64,000 nt of DNA from Rhizobiaceae bacterium (lineage in GTDB: Bacteria; Pseudomonadota; Alphaproteobacteria; Rhizobiales; Rhizobiaceae): assembly GCA_019635795.1 (NCBI GenBank), contig JAHBYV010000003.1, positions 179,889-243,888 on the forward strand, written 5' to 3'. The notes beneath the pieces are model-generated. The model was not told where the DNA came from. It made no database searches and saw only the letters and a program-made list of their open reading frames with translations. Shown piece by piece: positions 20,033-29,204 of this stretch. A program made the translations under genes and the position numbers. Positions within the stretch are counted from its first letter, which is position 1. The number at the start of each line of letters is the position of its first letter.

Positions 20033-21265
20033 ATGGCCAATGGCGTGGTGATCGTCGGTACAGGACATGGCGGCGTGCAGGTGGCGGCGAGCTTGCGCGA
20101 TGAAGGCTATGACGGGCCGCTGGTTCTGCTTGGAGATGACGCCGAGCTGCCTTATCACAAGCCGCCTCTGTCCAAGACCTTTATCAAGGATGACAAGGCC
20201 GAACCGCAAATATTGCGCGCCGAAAGTTTCTACACTTCCCACAACATCGACCTGCGTTTGGGAGAGCGCGCATTGCGCATTGAAGGCAAGCGCATTGCGC
20301 TTGAGAACGGCAACTCGCTGGAATTCGACACACTTGTTCTGGCAACGGGCGCGCGCCCGCGTGCGCTTTCTGTGCCGGGTGCCGAGTTCAATAACGTTAT
20401 GCCTTTACGCAACATTGTGGATGCGAGGCGCATACGCGAAGCGGCGCGAAGTGCAGAAGACGTTGTGGTCATTGGCGGCGGCTTCATTGGTCTTGAGATT
20501 GCTGCGACGCTCAAAGCGGGCGGGCGAAAGGTGACTGTGGTGGAAGTCCAGTCCCGCGTCTTGGCGCGCGGTGTCAGCCAGGCAATTGCCTCGCATGTGC
20601 AGCGTAGGCTGGCTGATACGGGAGTCGATGTTCGGGCGGACGTGGGAATTGCACGGATTGCTGGCAGCAACGGGGTCGCATCTGGCGTCGAGTTGGTTGA
20701 TGGGCATCTCATTCCGGCAAGTCTGGTCATTGTTGGTGTCGGCGTGGTGCCCAATATTGAACTGGCGCAGTCTGCGGGAATTGCGATCAGCAATGGCATA
20801 AAGATTGACGACGCCATGCGCACGTCACGCAGCGACATTCTGGCCATAGGGGACGTGGCGAATTTTCGTCACTGGATGACGGGGGGGGATGTACGCCTGG
20901 AGTCGGTTCAGAACGCCACCGATCAGGCGCGTTGCGCGGCAAAAACAATTGTCGGGAAGCCGGTTGGTTATGATGCGGTTCCGTGGTTCTGGTCCGACAT
21001 TGGCGACATGAAGCTGCAAATGGTTGGGCTTGTGGGTCGCGAGGATCGCCAGATTGTTGCAGGCTCGCCTGACGAGAACAGGTTCTCGGTTTTTCATTTC
21101 GCGGCGAAAAGATTGATCGCAATCGAATCGGTAAACAGGCCGGCAGACCATATGATCGGGCGGCGTGTCCTTGCGACGGATTATCAGCCTGATTTCGATA
21201 GCCTCAGCCAGAACCCGGACGGGTTGAAAGCGGCGTTTGCTGAATGGCAATCAACTTCTCGTTAG
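20033..21265 (+). CDS. FAD-dependent ferredoxin reductase (rhodocoxin/putidaredoxin reductase type)
   Basis: A 410-residue two-dinucleotide-fold oxidoreductase. The FAD site is VIVGTGHGG near residue 5, the NADH site is VVIGGGFIGLE near residue 145, and ILAIGDVAN is the second FAD motif. A C-terminal reductase domain follows. Such enzymes pass electrons from NAD(P)H to a [2Fe-2S] ferredoxin that serves a cytochrome P450 or dioxygenase; no partner gene is adjacent. The ATG at 20033 has a strong AAAGGGGAG site. Confidence 0.9.
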   Translation: MANGVVIVGTGHGGVQVAASLRDEGYDGPLVLLGDDAELPYHKPPLSKTFIKDDKAEPQILRAESFYTSHNIDLRLGERALRIEGKRIALENGNSLEFDTLVLATGARPRALSVPGAEFNNVMPLRNIVDARRIREAARSAEDVVVIGGGFIGLEIAATLKAGGRKVTVVEVQSRVLARGVSQAIASHVQRRLADTGVDVRADVGIARIAGSNGVASGVELVDGHLIPASLVIVGVGVVPNIELAQSAGIAISNGIKIDDAMRTSRSDILAIGDVANFRHWMTGGDVRLESVQNATDQARCAAKTIVGKPVGYDAVPWFWSDIGDMKLQMVGLVGREDRQIVAGSPDENRFSVFHFAAKRLIAIESVNRPADHMIGRRVLATDYQPDFDSLSQNPDGLKAAFAEWQSTSR

Positions 21266-21343
21266 AACCGATGTGATTCGATTTTTCTTGAACGGGATGT
21301 GTTTCGCGGGAATAAAGGCCCCCCGACTTCATCTGGATTAGAA

Positions 21344-22762
21344 ATGCACTACTTCAAAATGATCCCGGCGATGCTTGTCGCCCTATTTTTCCAAACGACA
21401 TTCGCTTTTGCAGCCGAAGCGCTGCCGGGACAAACAATGTCTTTATGGTGGGCGCTGCCTTTCGTCGGCATTCTGCTCTCCATCGCGACCGGGCCGCTGC
21501 TTTATCCGCATTTTTGGGAGCATCATTACGGCAAGATAACACTCGGCTGGACCCTGCTTGTGCTGGGTGGATTGCTGGCAAGTTTCGGTATTCCGGCGAC
21601 GATGGAGTCGGTCCTTCATGCGCTGCTGCTGGAGTACATGCCTTTCATAATCCTTTTGTTTGCGCTGTTCACAATCGCCGGCGGCATCGTAATCACCGGC
21701 AATATTCATGGCACGCCGCTTGTGAATGTGTTGCTTCTGGTCATTGGCGCGGCAATGGCTTCTGTCGTGGGCACGACTGGCGCTTCAATGATTATGATTC
21801 ATGCTATCATTCGCGCCAATGACAACAGGCCATTCAACGCTCATGTCATCGTGTTCTTTATATTCCTTGTCTCCAACATTGGCGGTTCGCTGACACCGCT
21901 GGGTGACCCGCCACTGTTTGTCGGTTTCCTGCGCGGCGTGGATTTCTTCTGGACGACACAACACATGTTTGTTGAGACATTGTTTGTCGGGTCGATCGTG
22001 CTCGGAATCTTCTTTGTGCTCGATACAATTCTGCACCGGCGCGAAAATGGCCTTCCCAAGATCAAGGACCCGACACCGGATAGCAAAGTCGGCATTCGTG
22101 GTCTGGTGAATGTGCCGTTGCTGGCATGTGTTATCGGCGCGATCCTCATGTCGGCAAGCTGGAAACCGGGGATCAGCTTTTCCATATCGGGAGTGCATCT
22201 TGAGCTTCAGAACATCTTGCGCGACCTGATAATCCTGTGCTGCGCTCTCATTTCTTTGAAGGTGACGCCGCGCCTGTTGCGCAAGGCAAACGAATTCTCG
22301 TGGGGTCCGATTCTGGAGGTCGCGAAGCTCTTTGCGGGCATTTTCATTGCAATCGTGCCCGTTGTGGCAATTCTAAAGGCGGGCAATGATGGAGCACTTG
22401 CAAGTCTTGTGGCTCTCGTTACCGGCCCTGATGGGAAGCCCCACGATCTGGCCTATTTCTGGCTCACCGGCATTCTGTCCTCATTCCTCGACAATGCACC
22501 GACCTATCTGGTTTTCTTCGAGTTGGCAGGTGGCGATCCTCAGCATCTCATGACCGCGGGTGCGAGTACCTTGGCCGCAATCTCTTCCGGTGCCGTGTTC
22601 ATGGGAGCGAATACCTATATCGGCAATGCGCCGAATTTCATGGTTTACGCTATTGCCCGTGGCCGCGGTATCTCCATGCCGAGCTTCTTCGGCTACATGC
22701 TTTGGTCGGGCCTCGTGCTGATGCCCGTCTTCCTGCTTGCGGGGTTCCTGTTCTTCAATTGA
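21344..22762 (+). CDS. Sodium:proton antiporter, NhaD-like (ion transporter superfamily)
   Basis: A 472-residue membrane protein with a signal-like first segment (cut likely near FAFA-AEA) and about 12 helices. The blocks VVGTTGASMIMIHAIIRAN, SNIGGSLTPLGDPPLFVGF and FLDNAPTYLVFFELAGG match the NhaD/arsenite-citrate transporter group; such blocks carry the membrane-embedded polar residues for Na+/H+ exchange. The ATG at 21344 is preferred; a GTG at 21299 and an ATG at 21359 are alternatives, none with a strong ribosome site. Confidence 0.85.
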   Translation: MHYFKMIPAMLVALFFQTTFAFAAEALPGQTMSLWWALPFVGILLSIATGPLLYPHFWEHHYGKITLGWTLLVLGGLLASFGIPATMESVLHALLLEYMPFIILLFALFTIAGGIVITGNIHGTPLVNVLLLVIGAAMASVVGTTGASMIMIHAIIRANDNRPFNAHVIVFFIFLVSNIGGSLTPLGDPPLFVGFLRGVDFFWTTQHMFVETLFVGSIVLGIFFVLDTILHRRENGLPKIKDPTPDSKVGIRGLVNVPLLACVIGAILMSASWKPGISFSISGVHLELQNILRDLIILCCALISLKVTPRLLRKANEFSWGPILEVAKLFAGIFIAIVPVVAILKAGNDGALASLVALVTGPDGKPHDLAYFWLTGILSSFLDNAPTYLVFFELAGGDPQHLMTAGASTLAAISSGAVFMGANTYIGNAPNFMVYAIARGRGISMPSFFGYMLWSGLVLMPVFLLAGFLFFN

Positions 22763-22814
22763 TGTTGTATTGCGTGCTCGCGGAGTTTTTCAGTCAACAG
22801 ATACGGGTTTTGCG

Positions 22815-23708
22815 TTGAGTCTCTGGACAACAGGCAGCACGGCGGTTCGCTTCTTCGTGGCATTGTTTGCATTTGCAACACTGGCCGCCTGCTCGACGAG
22901 CGAAGCGATACGCAGTATCGAACCGGCAGCGCTGGCGGCGACGTCCACCGTTAACGATTCACCGCGACATGCTGTTGCCGTTGTTGATGCGACCTCAGGG
23001 CGGATGCTCCACGCGGTCAATGCAAACGAGCCTCGCCATCCGGCTTCGCTGACAAAGATGATGACCCTCTATCTTCTGTTTGAGGCCCTGGAGAGCAATC
23101 GGGTGAACCTCTTCACCATGATACCCGTCTCGCAACATGCTGCCAGCCAACCGCCATCAAAACTGCGCCTCAGGGCTGGCGATCAGATTGATGTGTTGAC
23201 GGCCATTCGAGCGCTCACAATCAAATCGGCCAATGACGTTGCCGTTGCTGTTGGCGAATTTCTCGGCGGCACGGAAGAACGTTTTGCGGATATGATGAAC
23301 GCAAGGGCGCGTGCCATAGGGATGCGTAGCACGACATTCCGTAACGCTTCGGGCCTGCACGATCCGCAACAGGTTACCACCGCGCGCGACATGGCATTGC
23401 TGGGAATTTCATTGCGCCGACGCTTTCCCGACAAGTTCCACTATTTCTCTGCGACCAGCTTTGATTTCCGCGGAAAACTCATTCGCGGGCACAACGATCT
23501 GCTGAGTTCAGTGGAAGGCGTTGATGGCATAAAGACCGGCTATGTGCGCGCATCCGGCTTCAACATCGTCACGTCAGTCAAGGCAGATGGGAAGAGCCTT
23601 GTCGTCGTTGTGATGGGTGGGAAAACGGCTCGTACGCGCAATGCGGAGGTCGAAAGCCTCATAGCAACTTATCTCGGTCGTCCAGCGACCGTGGCGCTCC
23701 AACCGTAA
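22815..23708 (+). CDS. D-alanyl-D-alanine carboxypeptidase (PBP5/6 type), possible lipoprotein
   Basis: About 297 residues. The three serine-DD-peptidase motifs are present: SLTK (SxxK nucleophile), SAN (SxN) and KTG. It trims the terminal D-Ala from peptidoglycan stem peptides. A hydrophobic N-terminal stretch ends in ATLAAC, a plausible lipobox, so it may be lipid-anchored rather than held by the usual C-terminal amphipathic helix, which is absent. The start is uncertain: the TTG at 22815 gives a normal-length signal; the frame is open further upstream to 22737, overlapping the antiporter gene. Confidence 0.82.
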   Translation: MSLWTTGSTAVRFFVALFAFATLAACSTSEAIRSIEPAALAATSTVNDSPRHAVAVVDATSGRMLHAVNANEPRHPASLTKMMTLYLLFEALESNRVNLFTMIPVSQHAASQPPSKLRLRAGDQIDVLTAIRALTIKSANDVAVAVGEFLGGTEERFADMMNARARAIGMRSTTFRNASGLHDPQQVTTARDMALLGISLRRRFPDKFHYFSATSFDFRGKLIRGHNDLLSSVEGVDGIKTGYVRASGFNIVTSVKADGKSLVVVVMGGKTARTRNAEVESLIATYLGRPATVALQP

Positions 23709-23800
23709 AAACGTTCTTGTAATGTTCTTTTTAATATGACAAACGGCTCATAGTTGAAACGGGTCCGTGGCGGCGCACCTGCAGCAAGGTGTTCTGACAT

Positions 23801-25333
23801 ATGGTCTCACGCGTTCACACAGTTGCATTTCAGGGCATAGAGGCCGTTCCTGTCGATGTTCAGGTGATGGTCGCGCCTGGAAAAGTGGGGATGCAGATTG
23901 TGGGTCTTCCCGACAAGGCTGTCGCAGAAAGCCGGGAGAGGGTTCAGGCCGCCCTGCACGCGACGGGGCTATCCATGCCTGCAAAACGGGTCACGGTGAA
24001 CCTCGCGCCTGCTGACCTGCCAAAGGAAGGAAGTCACTACGACCTTCCTATCGCGCTGGGACTCATGGCGGCAATAGGCGCGATTCCTTCCGATGCTTTA
24101 GCGGGTTTCGTGGTTCTGGGGGAGCTGGCGCTGGACGGCACGATTGCGGATGTTGCGGGCGTCTTGCCTGCGGCAATCGGGGCAAATGTGCAAGGCAGGG
24201 GGCTTATCTGCCCGGAAGGTTGTGGTTCGGAAGCGGCCTGGGCTGGCGCAGATATCGACATTATCGCTCCGCGCAGCCTGATCGCTGCCGCCAACCACTT
24301 TCGTGGCACTCAGGTTCTGTCGAGACCGATCCCGGGGATATACCGCAAGGAAGCCACCGGTGCCCCCGATCTCGCAGACATCAAAGGTCAGGAAACGGCG
24401 CGCCGCGCGCTGGAAGTCGCGGCTGCCGGTGGTCACAATCTTCTTATGTCGGGACCGCCCGGATCGGGCAAATCGATGCTCGCGGCGCGTCTGCCATCGA
24501 TCTTGCCTGCGCTTGAGCCATGCGAACTCCTTGAAGTTTCCATGATCGCGTCGATCGCGGGCCAGCTTGCAGAAGGCAAGCTCAGTGATAGCAGGCCATT
24601 CCGCGCACCGCACCATTCGGCCTCCATGGCTGCGATGGTGGGCGGAGGGGCGAGGGCGCGACCGGGAGAGGTATCACTGGCACACAACGGCGTGTTGTTT
24701 CTGGACGAGTTTCCGGAATTCGCGCCCGCAGTGCTGGATTCCCTTCGCCAACCGCTCGAAACAGGGGAGTGCCTGATTGCAAGGGCAAATCATCGAACGG
24801 TCTATCCGGCACGCATACAGCTTGTTGCGGCCATGAATCCATGTCGTTGCGGAATGGCAGGCGAGCCGGGGCACACATGTGCGCGCGGCCCGCGCTGCCA
24901 GACAGATTATCAGGCGCGCATTTCTGGTCCATTGCTGGACAGAATAGATATCCGGATCGATGTGCCTGCTGTTTCGGCGGCAGATCTGGTGCGTTCAGGG
25001 CGGAGTGAAGCCAGCGCATCGGTGGCCGAACGGGTCGGACGCGCGCGTCGATTGCAGCGTGAACGATTTGAGAAACTGGGTTCGCCGAACGCTACCAATG
25101 CCCATTGCTCCACTTCACTTATCGAGGCCGTAGCGACGCCGGATTCTGATGGCGCCGCATTGCTCTCGGAAGCAAGTGAGAAGTTGGGTTTCTCGGCGCG
25201 TGCCTATCACCGCGTCTTGCGCGTCGCGCGCACACTCGCCGACCTTGATGACAGCAGTCACGTCCGGCGAGTCCATCTGGCTGAAGCGATATCTTATCGC
25301 TTGCCAAGTGAGCGCTTGTCGCGCGCGGCGTAG
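23801..25333 (+). CDS. comM: YifB/ComM family Mg-chelatase-like AAA+ ATPase
   Basis: A 510-residue AAA+ protein. The N-terminal half is the ChlI/Lon-like domain (GLPDKAVAESRERV, KRVTVNLAPADLPKEG); the P-loop GPPGSGKSM is near residue 215; the C-terminal part has the Mg_chelatase C domain. ComM is a hexameric helicase that drives branch migration during natural transformation and homologous recombination in other bacteria. A zinc-like cysteine cluster (NPCRCGMAGEPGHTCARGPRC) is seen, as in the family. No competence genes adjoin it. Confidence 0.93.
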   Translation: MVSRVHTVAFQGIEAVPVDVQVMVAPGKVGMQIVGLPDKAVAESRERVQAALHATGLSMPAKRVTVNLAPADLPKEGSHYDLPIALGLMAAIGAIPSDALAGFVVLGELALDGTIADVAGVLPAAIGANVQGRGLICPEGCGSEAAWAGADIDIIAPRSLIAAANHFRGTQVLSRPIPGIYRKEATGAPDLADIKGQETARRALEVAAAGGHNLLMSGPPGSGKSMLAARLPSILPALEPCELLEVSMIASIAGQLAEGKLSDSRPFRAPHHSASMAAMVGGGARARPGEVSLAHNGVLFLDEFPEFAPAVLDSLRQPLETGECLIARANHRTVYPARIQLVAAMNPCRCGMAGEPGHTCARGPRCQTDYQARISGPLLDRIDIRIDVPAVSAADLVRSGRSEASASVAERVGRARRLQRERFEKLGSPNATNAHCSTSLIEAVATPDSDGAALLSEASEKLGFSARAYHRVLRVARTLADLDDSSHVRRVHLAEAISYRLPSERLSRAA

Positions 25334-25406
25334 CGGAATTGGATTCATTTTGGGAACAAACCCCCTTGCTTTGCCTTAATTCCCAGGCATCGTTCAACAA
25401 GCACAA

Positions 25407-26498
25407 TTGCATGGGTTTTTGCCGGTGAGCAGCTTCGCCTTTTCCGCGAGTGGAATTTCCGTCGCCATAGATCTTTCAGTAGGGCATCTTGAAGATCTCA
25501 GCATTGAGATTGGTGAGCGCATATTGCGGCCCTTGCATCGGGCGCCCTGGATTGGGGAGCGCGATTTGCCCAAGGGCATTGCGCCCGGCCTTGAGAGACT
25601 TTCCGGCGATTTTCTCTGTGCTCCGTTCTCACGATGCGACATTGAAGAAGCCCCGGGTCACGGCTGGCCGGCCAACAGTACGTGGACCGTCGTCGCAAGC
25701 AATTCGATTGATCTCGGGTGGCAGGCTACGTTGCGTCTGGCGAAACCCGTGATGGGCGCGACGATCGAAAAGACGCTGACACTCCGTGACAACCACCCGT
25801 TTCTGTATCAGGAACATAGGATTATCGGCGGTGCGGGAGAATTGCCGGTCTCACACCATGTAATGAGCGTCATGGCGCGCGGTGGCCAGTTGGCGTTTTC
25901 ACCCAAGCGCTTTGCCGAAACGCCAGATGAATCGCTTGAGCCGGATCCTTCGCGCGGCCGCTATATGTTGAAGTATCCGGCACACACCCAAGACCTGCAT
26001 CGATTTCCGACGCGTGGCGATGGATGGACCGACCTCGCTGTTTATAACGCGCAAGATCGCCGGGAAGATTTTGTCACTCTTGTCGAACAGCCTCAGAACG
26101 CACTGGGGTGGACCGCGCTGCATCGCGAGGCCGAGGGTGATATAATACTGGTTCTCAAAAATCCGCGCGAATTGCCGGTGACTATGCTGTGGTATTCCAA
26201 TGGTGGACGCGACTACGCTCCCTGGAATGGCCGGCATCTCGGTGTTATCGGAATTGAGGACGGTCGCACGGCAATCGGACACCGGCAATCCGTTGGCGAC
26301 AACACGTTGAAGGCGGCCGGAGTCCCGACAAGCTTCACGCTCAAGGCTGATGGGGTGGTGCAATTCCGGCAAGTTATTGGAGCCTTGCCAATCCAGCGAC
26401 TACCCTCGGCGCTGGAGCAGCAGCAAGGCTTTCTGGTGGCGCAGTCTCAGGAAATGCAAACAAGAGTTCCTTTCGACAACGAATTTCTCAAGGGATAG
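25407..26498 (+). CDS. Aldose 1-epimerase-like / galactose-mutarotase-fold protein
   Basis: About 363 residues, mostly beta-strand in pattern, resembling aldose 1-epimerase-like (DUF4432-type) carbohydrate-binding proteins. Features include paired His residues in LPVSHHVMSVMARG and a late Trp/Asn-rich block MLWYSNGGRDYAPWNGRHLGVIGIEDG. Catalytic assignment is not certain. It sits 32 bases before a P-loop kinase-like gene and is probably co-transcribed with it, which suggests a sugar-handling pair. Start unclear: TTG 25407 is used, GTG 25425 is a good alternative. Confidence 0.6.
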   Translation: MHGFLPVSSFAFSASGISVAIDLSVGHLEDLSIEIGERILRPLHRAPWIGERDLPKGIAPGLERLSGDFLCAPFSRCDIEEAPGHGWPANSTWTVVASNSIDLGWQATLRLAKPVMGATIEKTLTLRDNHPFLYQEHRIIGGAGELPVSHHVMSVMARGGQLAFSPKRFAETPDESLEPDPSRGRYMLKYPAHTQDLHRFPTRGDGWTDLAVYNAQDRREDFVTLVEQPQNALGWTALHREAEGDIILVLKNPRELPVTMLWYSNGGRDYAPWNGRHLGVIGIEDGRTAIGHRQSVGDNTLKAAGVPTSFTLKADGVVQFRQVIGALPIQRLPSALEQQQGFLVAQSQEMQTRVPFDNEFLKG

Positions 26499-26530
26499 GG
26501 GCTACAGACATCCTGCGGAGGAGGTCGCAA

Positions 26531-27139
26531 ATGTCACAGATTGCTCATATCGCATCGGCCATCTTCAAAAAGGGCGCGCACGAAAGGCGCATCATTGTCG
26601 GAATTGCCGGACCGCCCGCCTCGGGCAAGTCTACAACCGCTGCGGCGCTGGTCGATCTGCTTCCGCAAGGGTCGGCGATTGTTGTCCCCATGGACGGCTT
26701 TCATTTCGATGATTCGGTTTTGACATCGCGCGGATTGCAGCAACGCAAGGGCGCGCCTGAGACTTTCGATTTTAGTGGATTCGCTCACTTGTTGAGGCGC
26801 ATCAGGTCGGGCGAACCCGACATTGCTATTCCGATCTTCGACCGTGGGATGGAGATTTCACGGGCAGGTGCAGCGATTGTCGATGCCGAAAAGCGATTCA
26901 TATTGGTCGAAGGAAATTATCTGCTTCTGTCAGAGGAACCGTGGTCTGCGCTGGCTGATTTTTTTGACCTAACCGTATTTCTCAACGTCGAGCGCGAGCA
27001 GCTCGAGCGCAGATTGATTGAGCGCTGGCGCGCGCACGGTCGTTCAGATGCGGATGGCCAGGCATGGGTCGATATGAACGACATGCCGAATGTCGACAGG
27101 GTGATTCGCAATCGACGTGCAGCCGACTTGACGATCTGA
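26531..27139 (+). CDS. Nucleoside/sugar kinase-like P-loop NTPase (FrcK/YggC-like)
   Basis: A 202-residue P-loop protein of the uridine kinase/phosphoribulokinase/pantothenate kinase fold. Walker A is GPPASGKST near residue 27; the MDGFHFDD block is the acceptor-binding loop of this fold, and LVEGNYLL is the Walker B-like strand. The closest family I recall is the rhizobial FrcK group, linked with fructose uptake, but the substrate is not proven. It has a very strong ribosome site (GGAGGAGG) and follows the mutarotase-like gene. Confidence 0.8.
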   Translation: MSQIAHIASAIFKKGAHERRIIVGIAGPPASGKSTTAAALVDLLPQGSAIVVPMDGFHFDDSVLTSRGLQQRKGAPETFDFSGFAHLLRRIRSGEPDIAIPIFDRGMEISRAGAAIVDAEKRFILVEGNYLLLSEEPWSALADFFDLTVFLNVEREQLERRLIERWRAHGRSDADGQAWVDMNDMPNVDRVIRNRRAADLTI

Positions 27140-27165
27140 TTCGCAAGATCGATTCTTTGCGAATC
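27138..27165 (+). terminator. Inverted repeat at the end of the kinase-like gene
   Basis: A nine-base perfect inverted repeat (27138-27146 with 27157-27165) around a ten-base spacer, overlapping the stop codon. There is no T-run, so it may be an mRNA 3' stabiliser rather than a full terminator. Confidence 0.4.
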
Positions 27166-27226
27166 ACCGCGAGAAAAAGTCGCAGGTGACGATCGAAGTG
27201 GAGCCATATCGACAAAGGAGAGTTCG

Positions 27227-27655
27227 ATGGCAAAGCAGGCGACGAAGGCTGCTGGCGGAAAAGACGCAGCCAAAGGGACGGCGAAGCCGGCCAACAAGAC
27301 CACCAAGGCGGCCCCCAAGGCAGCCGCTGCAGTAAAGTCCAAGAGTGCAACCAAACCAGCCGCAAAAGCAGCGAGTAAGCCTGCGGCGAAAGCAGCCGCA
27401 AAGCCCGCTGCAAAAGCAGCAAGTAAGTCCGCAGCAACCACTGCTGCAAAGGCTCCCGCGAAAAAGGCAGCAGCAGCAGCGAAACCTGCCGCAAAGAAGC
27501 CGGCTAAACCTGCGGCAAAGGCAAACGGCGCGGCGAGTGTCGTCGCGAAGACCGCAAAGCAAGCGGTAAAAACAGTGAAGTCGGCAGCAAAGAGCGCGGT
27601 TGCGGCCGTTGCTTCCGCTACCGGAGCCAAGAAAAGCGCGTCGAAAAAAGCTTGA
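27227..27655 (+). CDS. Histone H1-like Lys/Ala/Pro-rich DNA-binding protein
   Basis: A 142-residue protein built almost entirely from Ala, Lys and Pro, with imperfect repeats of the KPAAKAA type through about residues 35-110 and a less regular C-terminal tail. This composition is that of eukaryotic H1 tails and of bacterial HctB/AlgP-like proteins, which bind and compact DNA without a folded domain. A strong AAAGGAGAG ribosome site precedes the ATG. The opposite strand is also open across it, but that is a by-product of the repeat composition. Confidence 0.8.
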   Translation: MAKQATKAAGGKDAAKGTAKPANKTTKAAPKAAAAVKSKSATKPAAKAASKPAAKAAAKPAAKAASKSAATTAAKAPAKKAAAAAKPAAKKPAKPAAKANGAASVVAKTAKQAVKTVKSAAKSAVAAVASATGAKKSASKKA

Positions 27656-27707
27656 AGACCTCGTATGGCTGTGGGGATGACCTTCGGTCACATCTGGTAA
27701 TGTTCAA

Positions 27708-27735
27708 GCGGAGCGCGAATGCTCCGCAGTTTTCT
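27708..27735 (+). terminator. Terminator after the H1-like gene
   Basis: A seven-base perfect stem (27708-27714 with 27721-27727) with a six-base loop, followed by AGTTTTCT. It reaches the stop codon of the convergent KAS gene. Confidence 0.7.
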
Positions 27736-28945
27736 AAACAGATCTGAAAGCCGCGACTGCGTTGGTTCCTCCAAACGCAAACGCGTTGCTTATTGCCGCA
27801 CGAACTTTCCGTGGACGCGCAACATTAGGCGTAATGTCCAGATCGCAGTCTGGATCTCTTTCCCGGAAATTGGCGGTTGGCGGCACCAATCCCTCACGAA
27901 TTGCCATGATGCAGGCTATAGCCTCCAGCGCTCCTGATGCGCCCATGCAATGAGCATGCATCGACTTGGTGGAGGACACTGAAAGCGTGTCAGCATGGGC
28001 GCCAAAAACGGTGCGGATTGCAGTCGTTTCGATCTGGTCGTTTGCTTTCGTACCGGTACCATGCGCGTTTATATAATCAACGTCCTCGATTCTCATCCCT
28101 GCATCAGCAAGACAGGCCTCTATGGCAGCAGCCGGCCCCTCGACAGTTGGTGACACAATGTCGGAAGCGTCAGCGGAAAGACCCACGCCGGCAAATTCGG
28201 CGAGAATGTTTGCTCCACGCGCTTTAGCGTGCTCATAGGTTTCAAGTACAAGAATGGCCGAGCCTTCGCCCAGAACCAGGCCGTCCCGATCATTCGAGAA
28301 CGGTCTGCATGTCTCGCGTGCCAAAGCGCGCAAGGCTTCCCAGGCTTTCACGACGCCGAATACTAATGGCGCGTCGGTTCCACCTGCCAGCATCACATCG
28401 GCGCGGCCAAGGCGAAGCTGATCCGCCGCGGCGCTGAAGGCGTGGTTCGACGAAGCACATGCGGATGTAACCCCGAAAACCGGTCCGCGCAGTCCGTGGA
28501 TCATGCTTACCTGTCCCGCAGGCGCACTCGGCATTATGCGCGGAACGGTAAAAACGTTGGCGCGAGATTTGCCTTCTCGCAGCAAAGCGAAGTAATTTTC
28601 GTCTGCGGCCTCGGTGCCAAATATGCCTGTGCCGACCACCGCTCCGATCCGGCGGCTGTCCATTTCAGCGGGTTTCAGACCGGCATTTCGCAGGGCTTCA
28701 TCGGCGGCCATTGCAGCCAATAGAGCAAAGCGGTCGATCGCGACGAGCTTTCTCTTATCTATATCCCATTCGGGAAGGTGCCTGATTTGGGCACCGGTGC
28801 GGGTTTTTGCATCGCGCAAAAGAGGCACATCCAGCTCGCCTATTCCGCAACGCCCATTTCGCATCGCGTCCCAGATGTCGGCTGCATTCGTTCCGAGCGC
28901 GCACAAACCGCCAAGACCAGTTACTACGATTTGCTGGCGCGACAC
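27734..28945 (-). CDS. Beta-ketoacyl-ACP synthase (KAS II/NodE-like)
   Basis: A 403-residue thiolase-fold condensing enzyme. The Cys-His-His triad is present: Cys163 in [11 protein letters not shown], His in [11 protein letters not shown], and His in [12 protein letters not shown]. The last motif normally reads KSxxGHxxGAxG, so Ala replaces the first Gly here. It elongates acyl chains on an ACP. It starts (GTG at 28945) one base after the stop of a dedicated ACP gene, which suggests a specialised acyl product rather than general fatty acid synthesis. A TTG start 14 codons upstream is possible but lacks a good ribosome site. Confidence 0.88.
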   Translation of the reverse strand: MSRQQIVVTGLGGLCALGTNAADIWDAMRNGRCGIGELDVPLLRDAKTRTGAQIRHLPEWDIDKRKLVAIDRFALLAAMAADEALRNAGLKPAEMDSRRIGAVVGTGIFGTEAADENYFALLREGKSRANVFTVPRIMPSAPAGQVSMIHGLRGPVFGVTSACASSNHAFSAAADQLRLGRADVMLAGGTDAPLVFGVVKAWEALRALARETCRPFSNDRDGLVLGEGSAILVLETYEHAKARGANILAEFAGVGLSADASDIVSPTVEGPAAAIEACLADAGMRIEDVDYINAHGTGTKANDQIETTAIRTVFGAHADTLSVSSTKSMHAHCMGASGALEAIACIMAIREGLVPPTANFRERDPDCDLDITPNVARPRKVRAAISNAFAFGGTNAVAAFRSV

Positions 28946-28946
28946 T

Positions 28947-29204
28947 TCAGGCGGTCTTTTTTTCAATGAGGCTGCGTACGGCTTCAATCATGTCGCCTAC
29001 GTTCTTCAGCTTGTTCCAGGCATCGACCGTATTCATCTCAATCTCGATGTCGTAAGCCTCTTCCACGTCGAATATGATCTCCGTGAGTTCCAATGAGTGA
29101 ATACCCAGCGCGCTCAACTCAGTCTGCGGTGTTATTTCGCCGATGTCCGGATCGGCGTGAGCCTCAATCTTCGCAATGATTTCACGGGTCAATTCGTCAG
29201 CCAT
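28947..29204 (-). CDS. Acyl carrier protein, specialised (NodF/AcpXL-like size)
   Basis: An 85-residue acidic ACP. The phosphopantetheine attachment Ser is Ser37 in the motif GIHSLEL; the usual Asp before this Ser is His36 here. Helix 2 ([19 protein letters not shown]) is typical of ACPs. The start ATG at 29204 has a GAGGGAG site. It is co-transcribed with the KAS gene, so the pair probably makes a special acyl chain, for example for lipid A or a secondary lipid; the product is not known. Confidence 0.85.
   Translation of the reverse strand: MADELTREIIAKIEAHADPDIGEITPQTELSALGIHSLELTEIIFDVEEAYDIEIEMNTVDAWNKLKNVGDMIEAVRSLIEKKTA

Noticed and set aside
26917-27630. Long Ala/Phe-rich open frame on the minus strand across the H1-like gene
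   Set aside because: It arises from the repetitive Lys/Ala codons of the plus-strand gene, has no ribosome site or family match, and also runs into the kinase-like gene.
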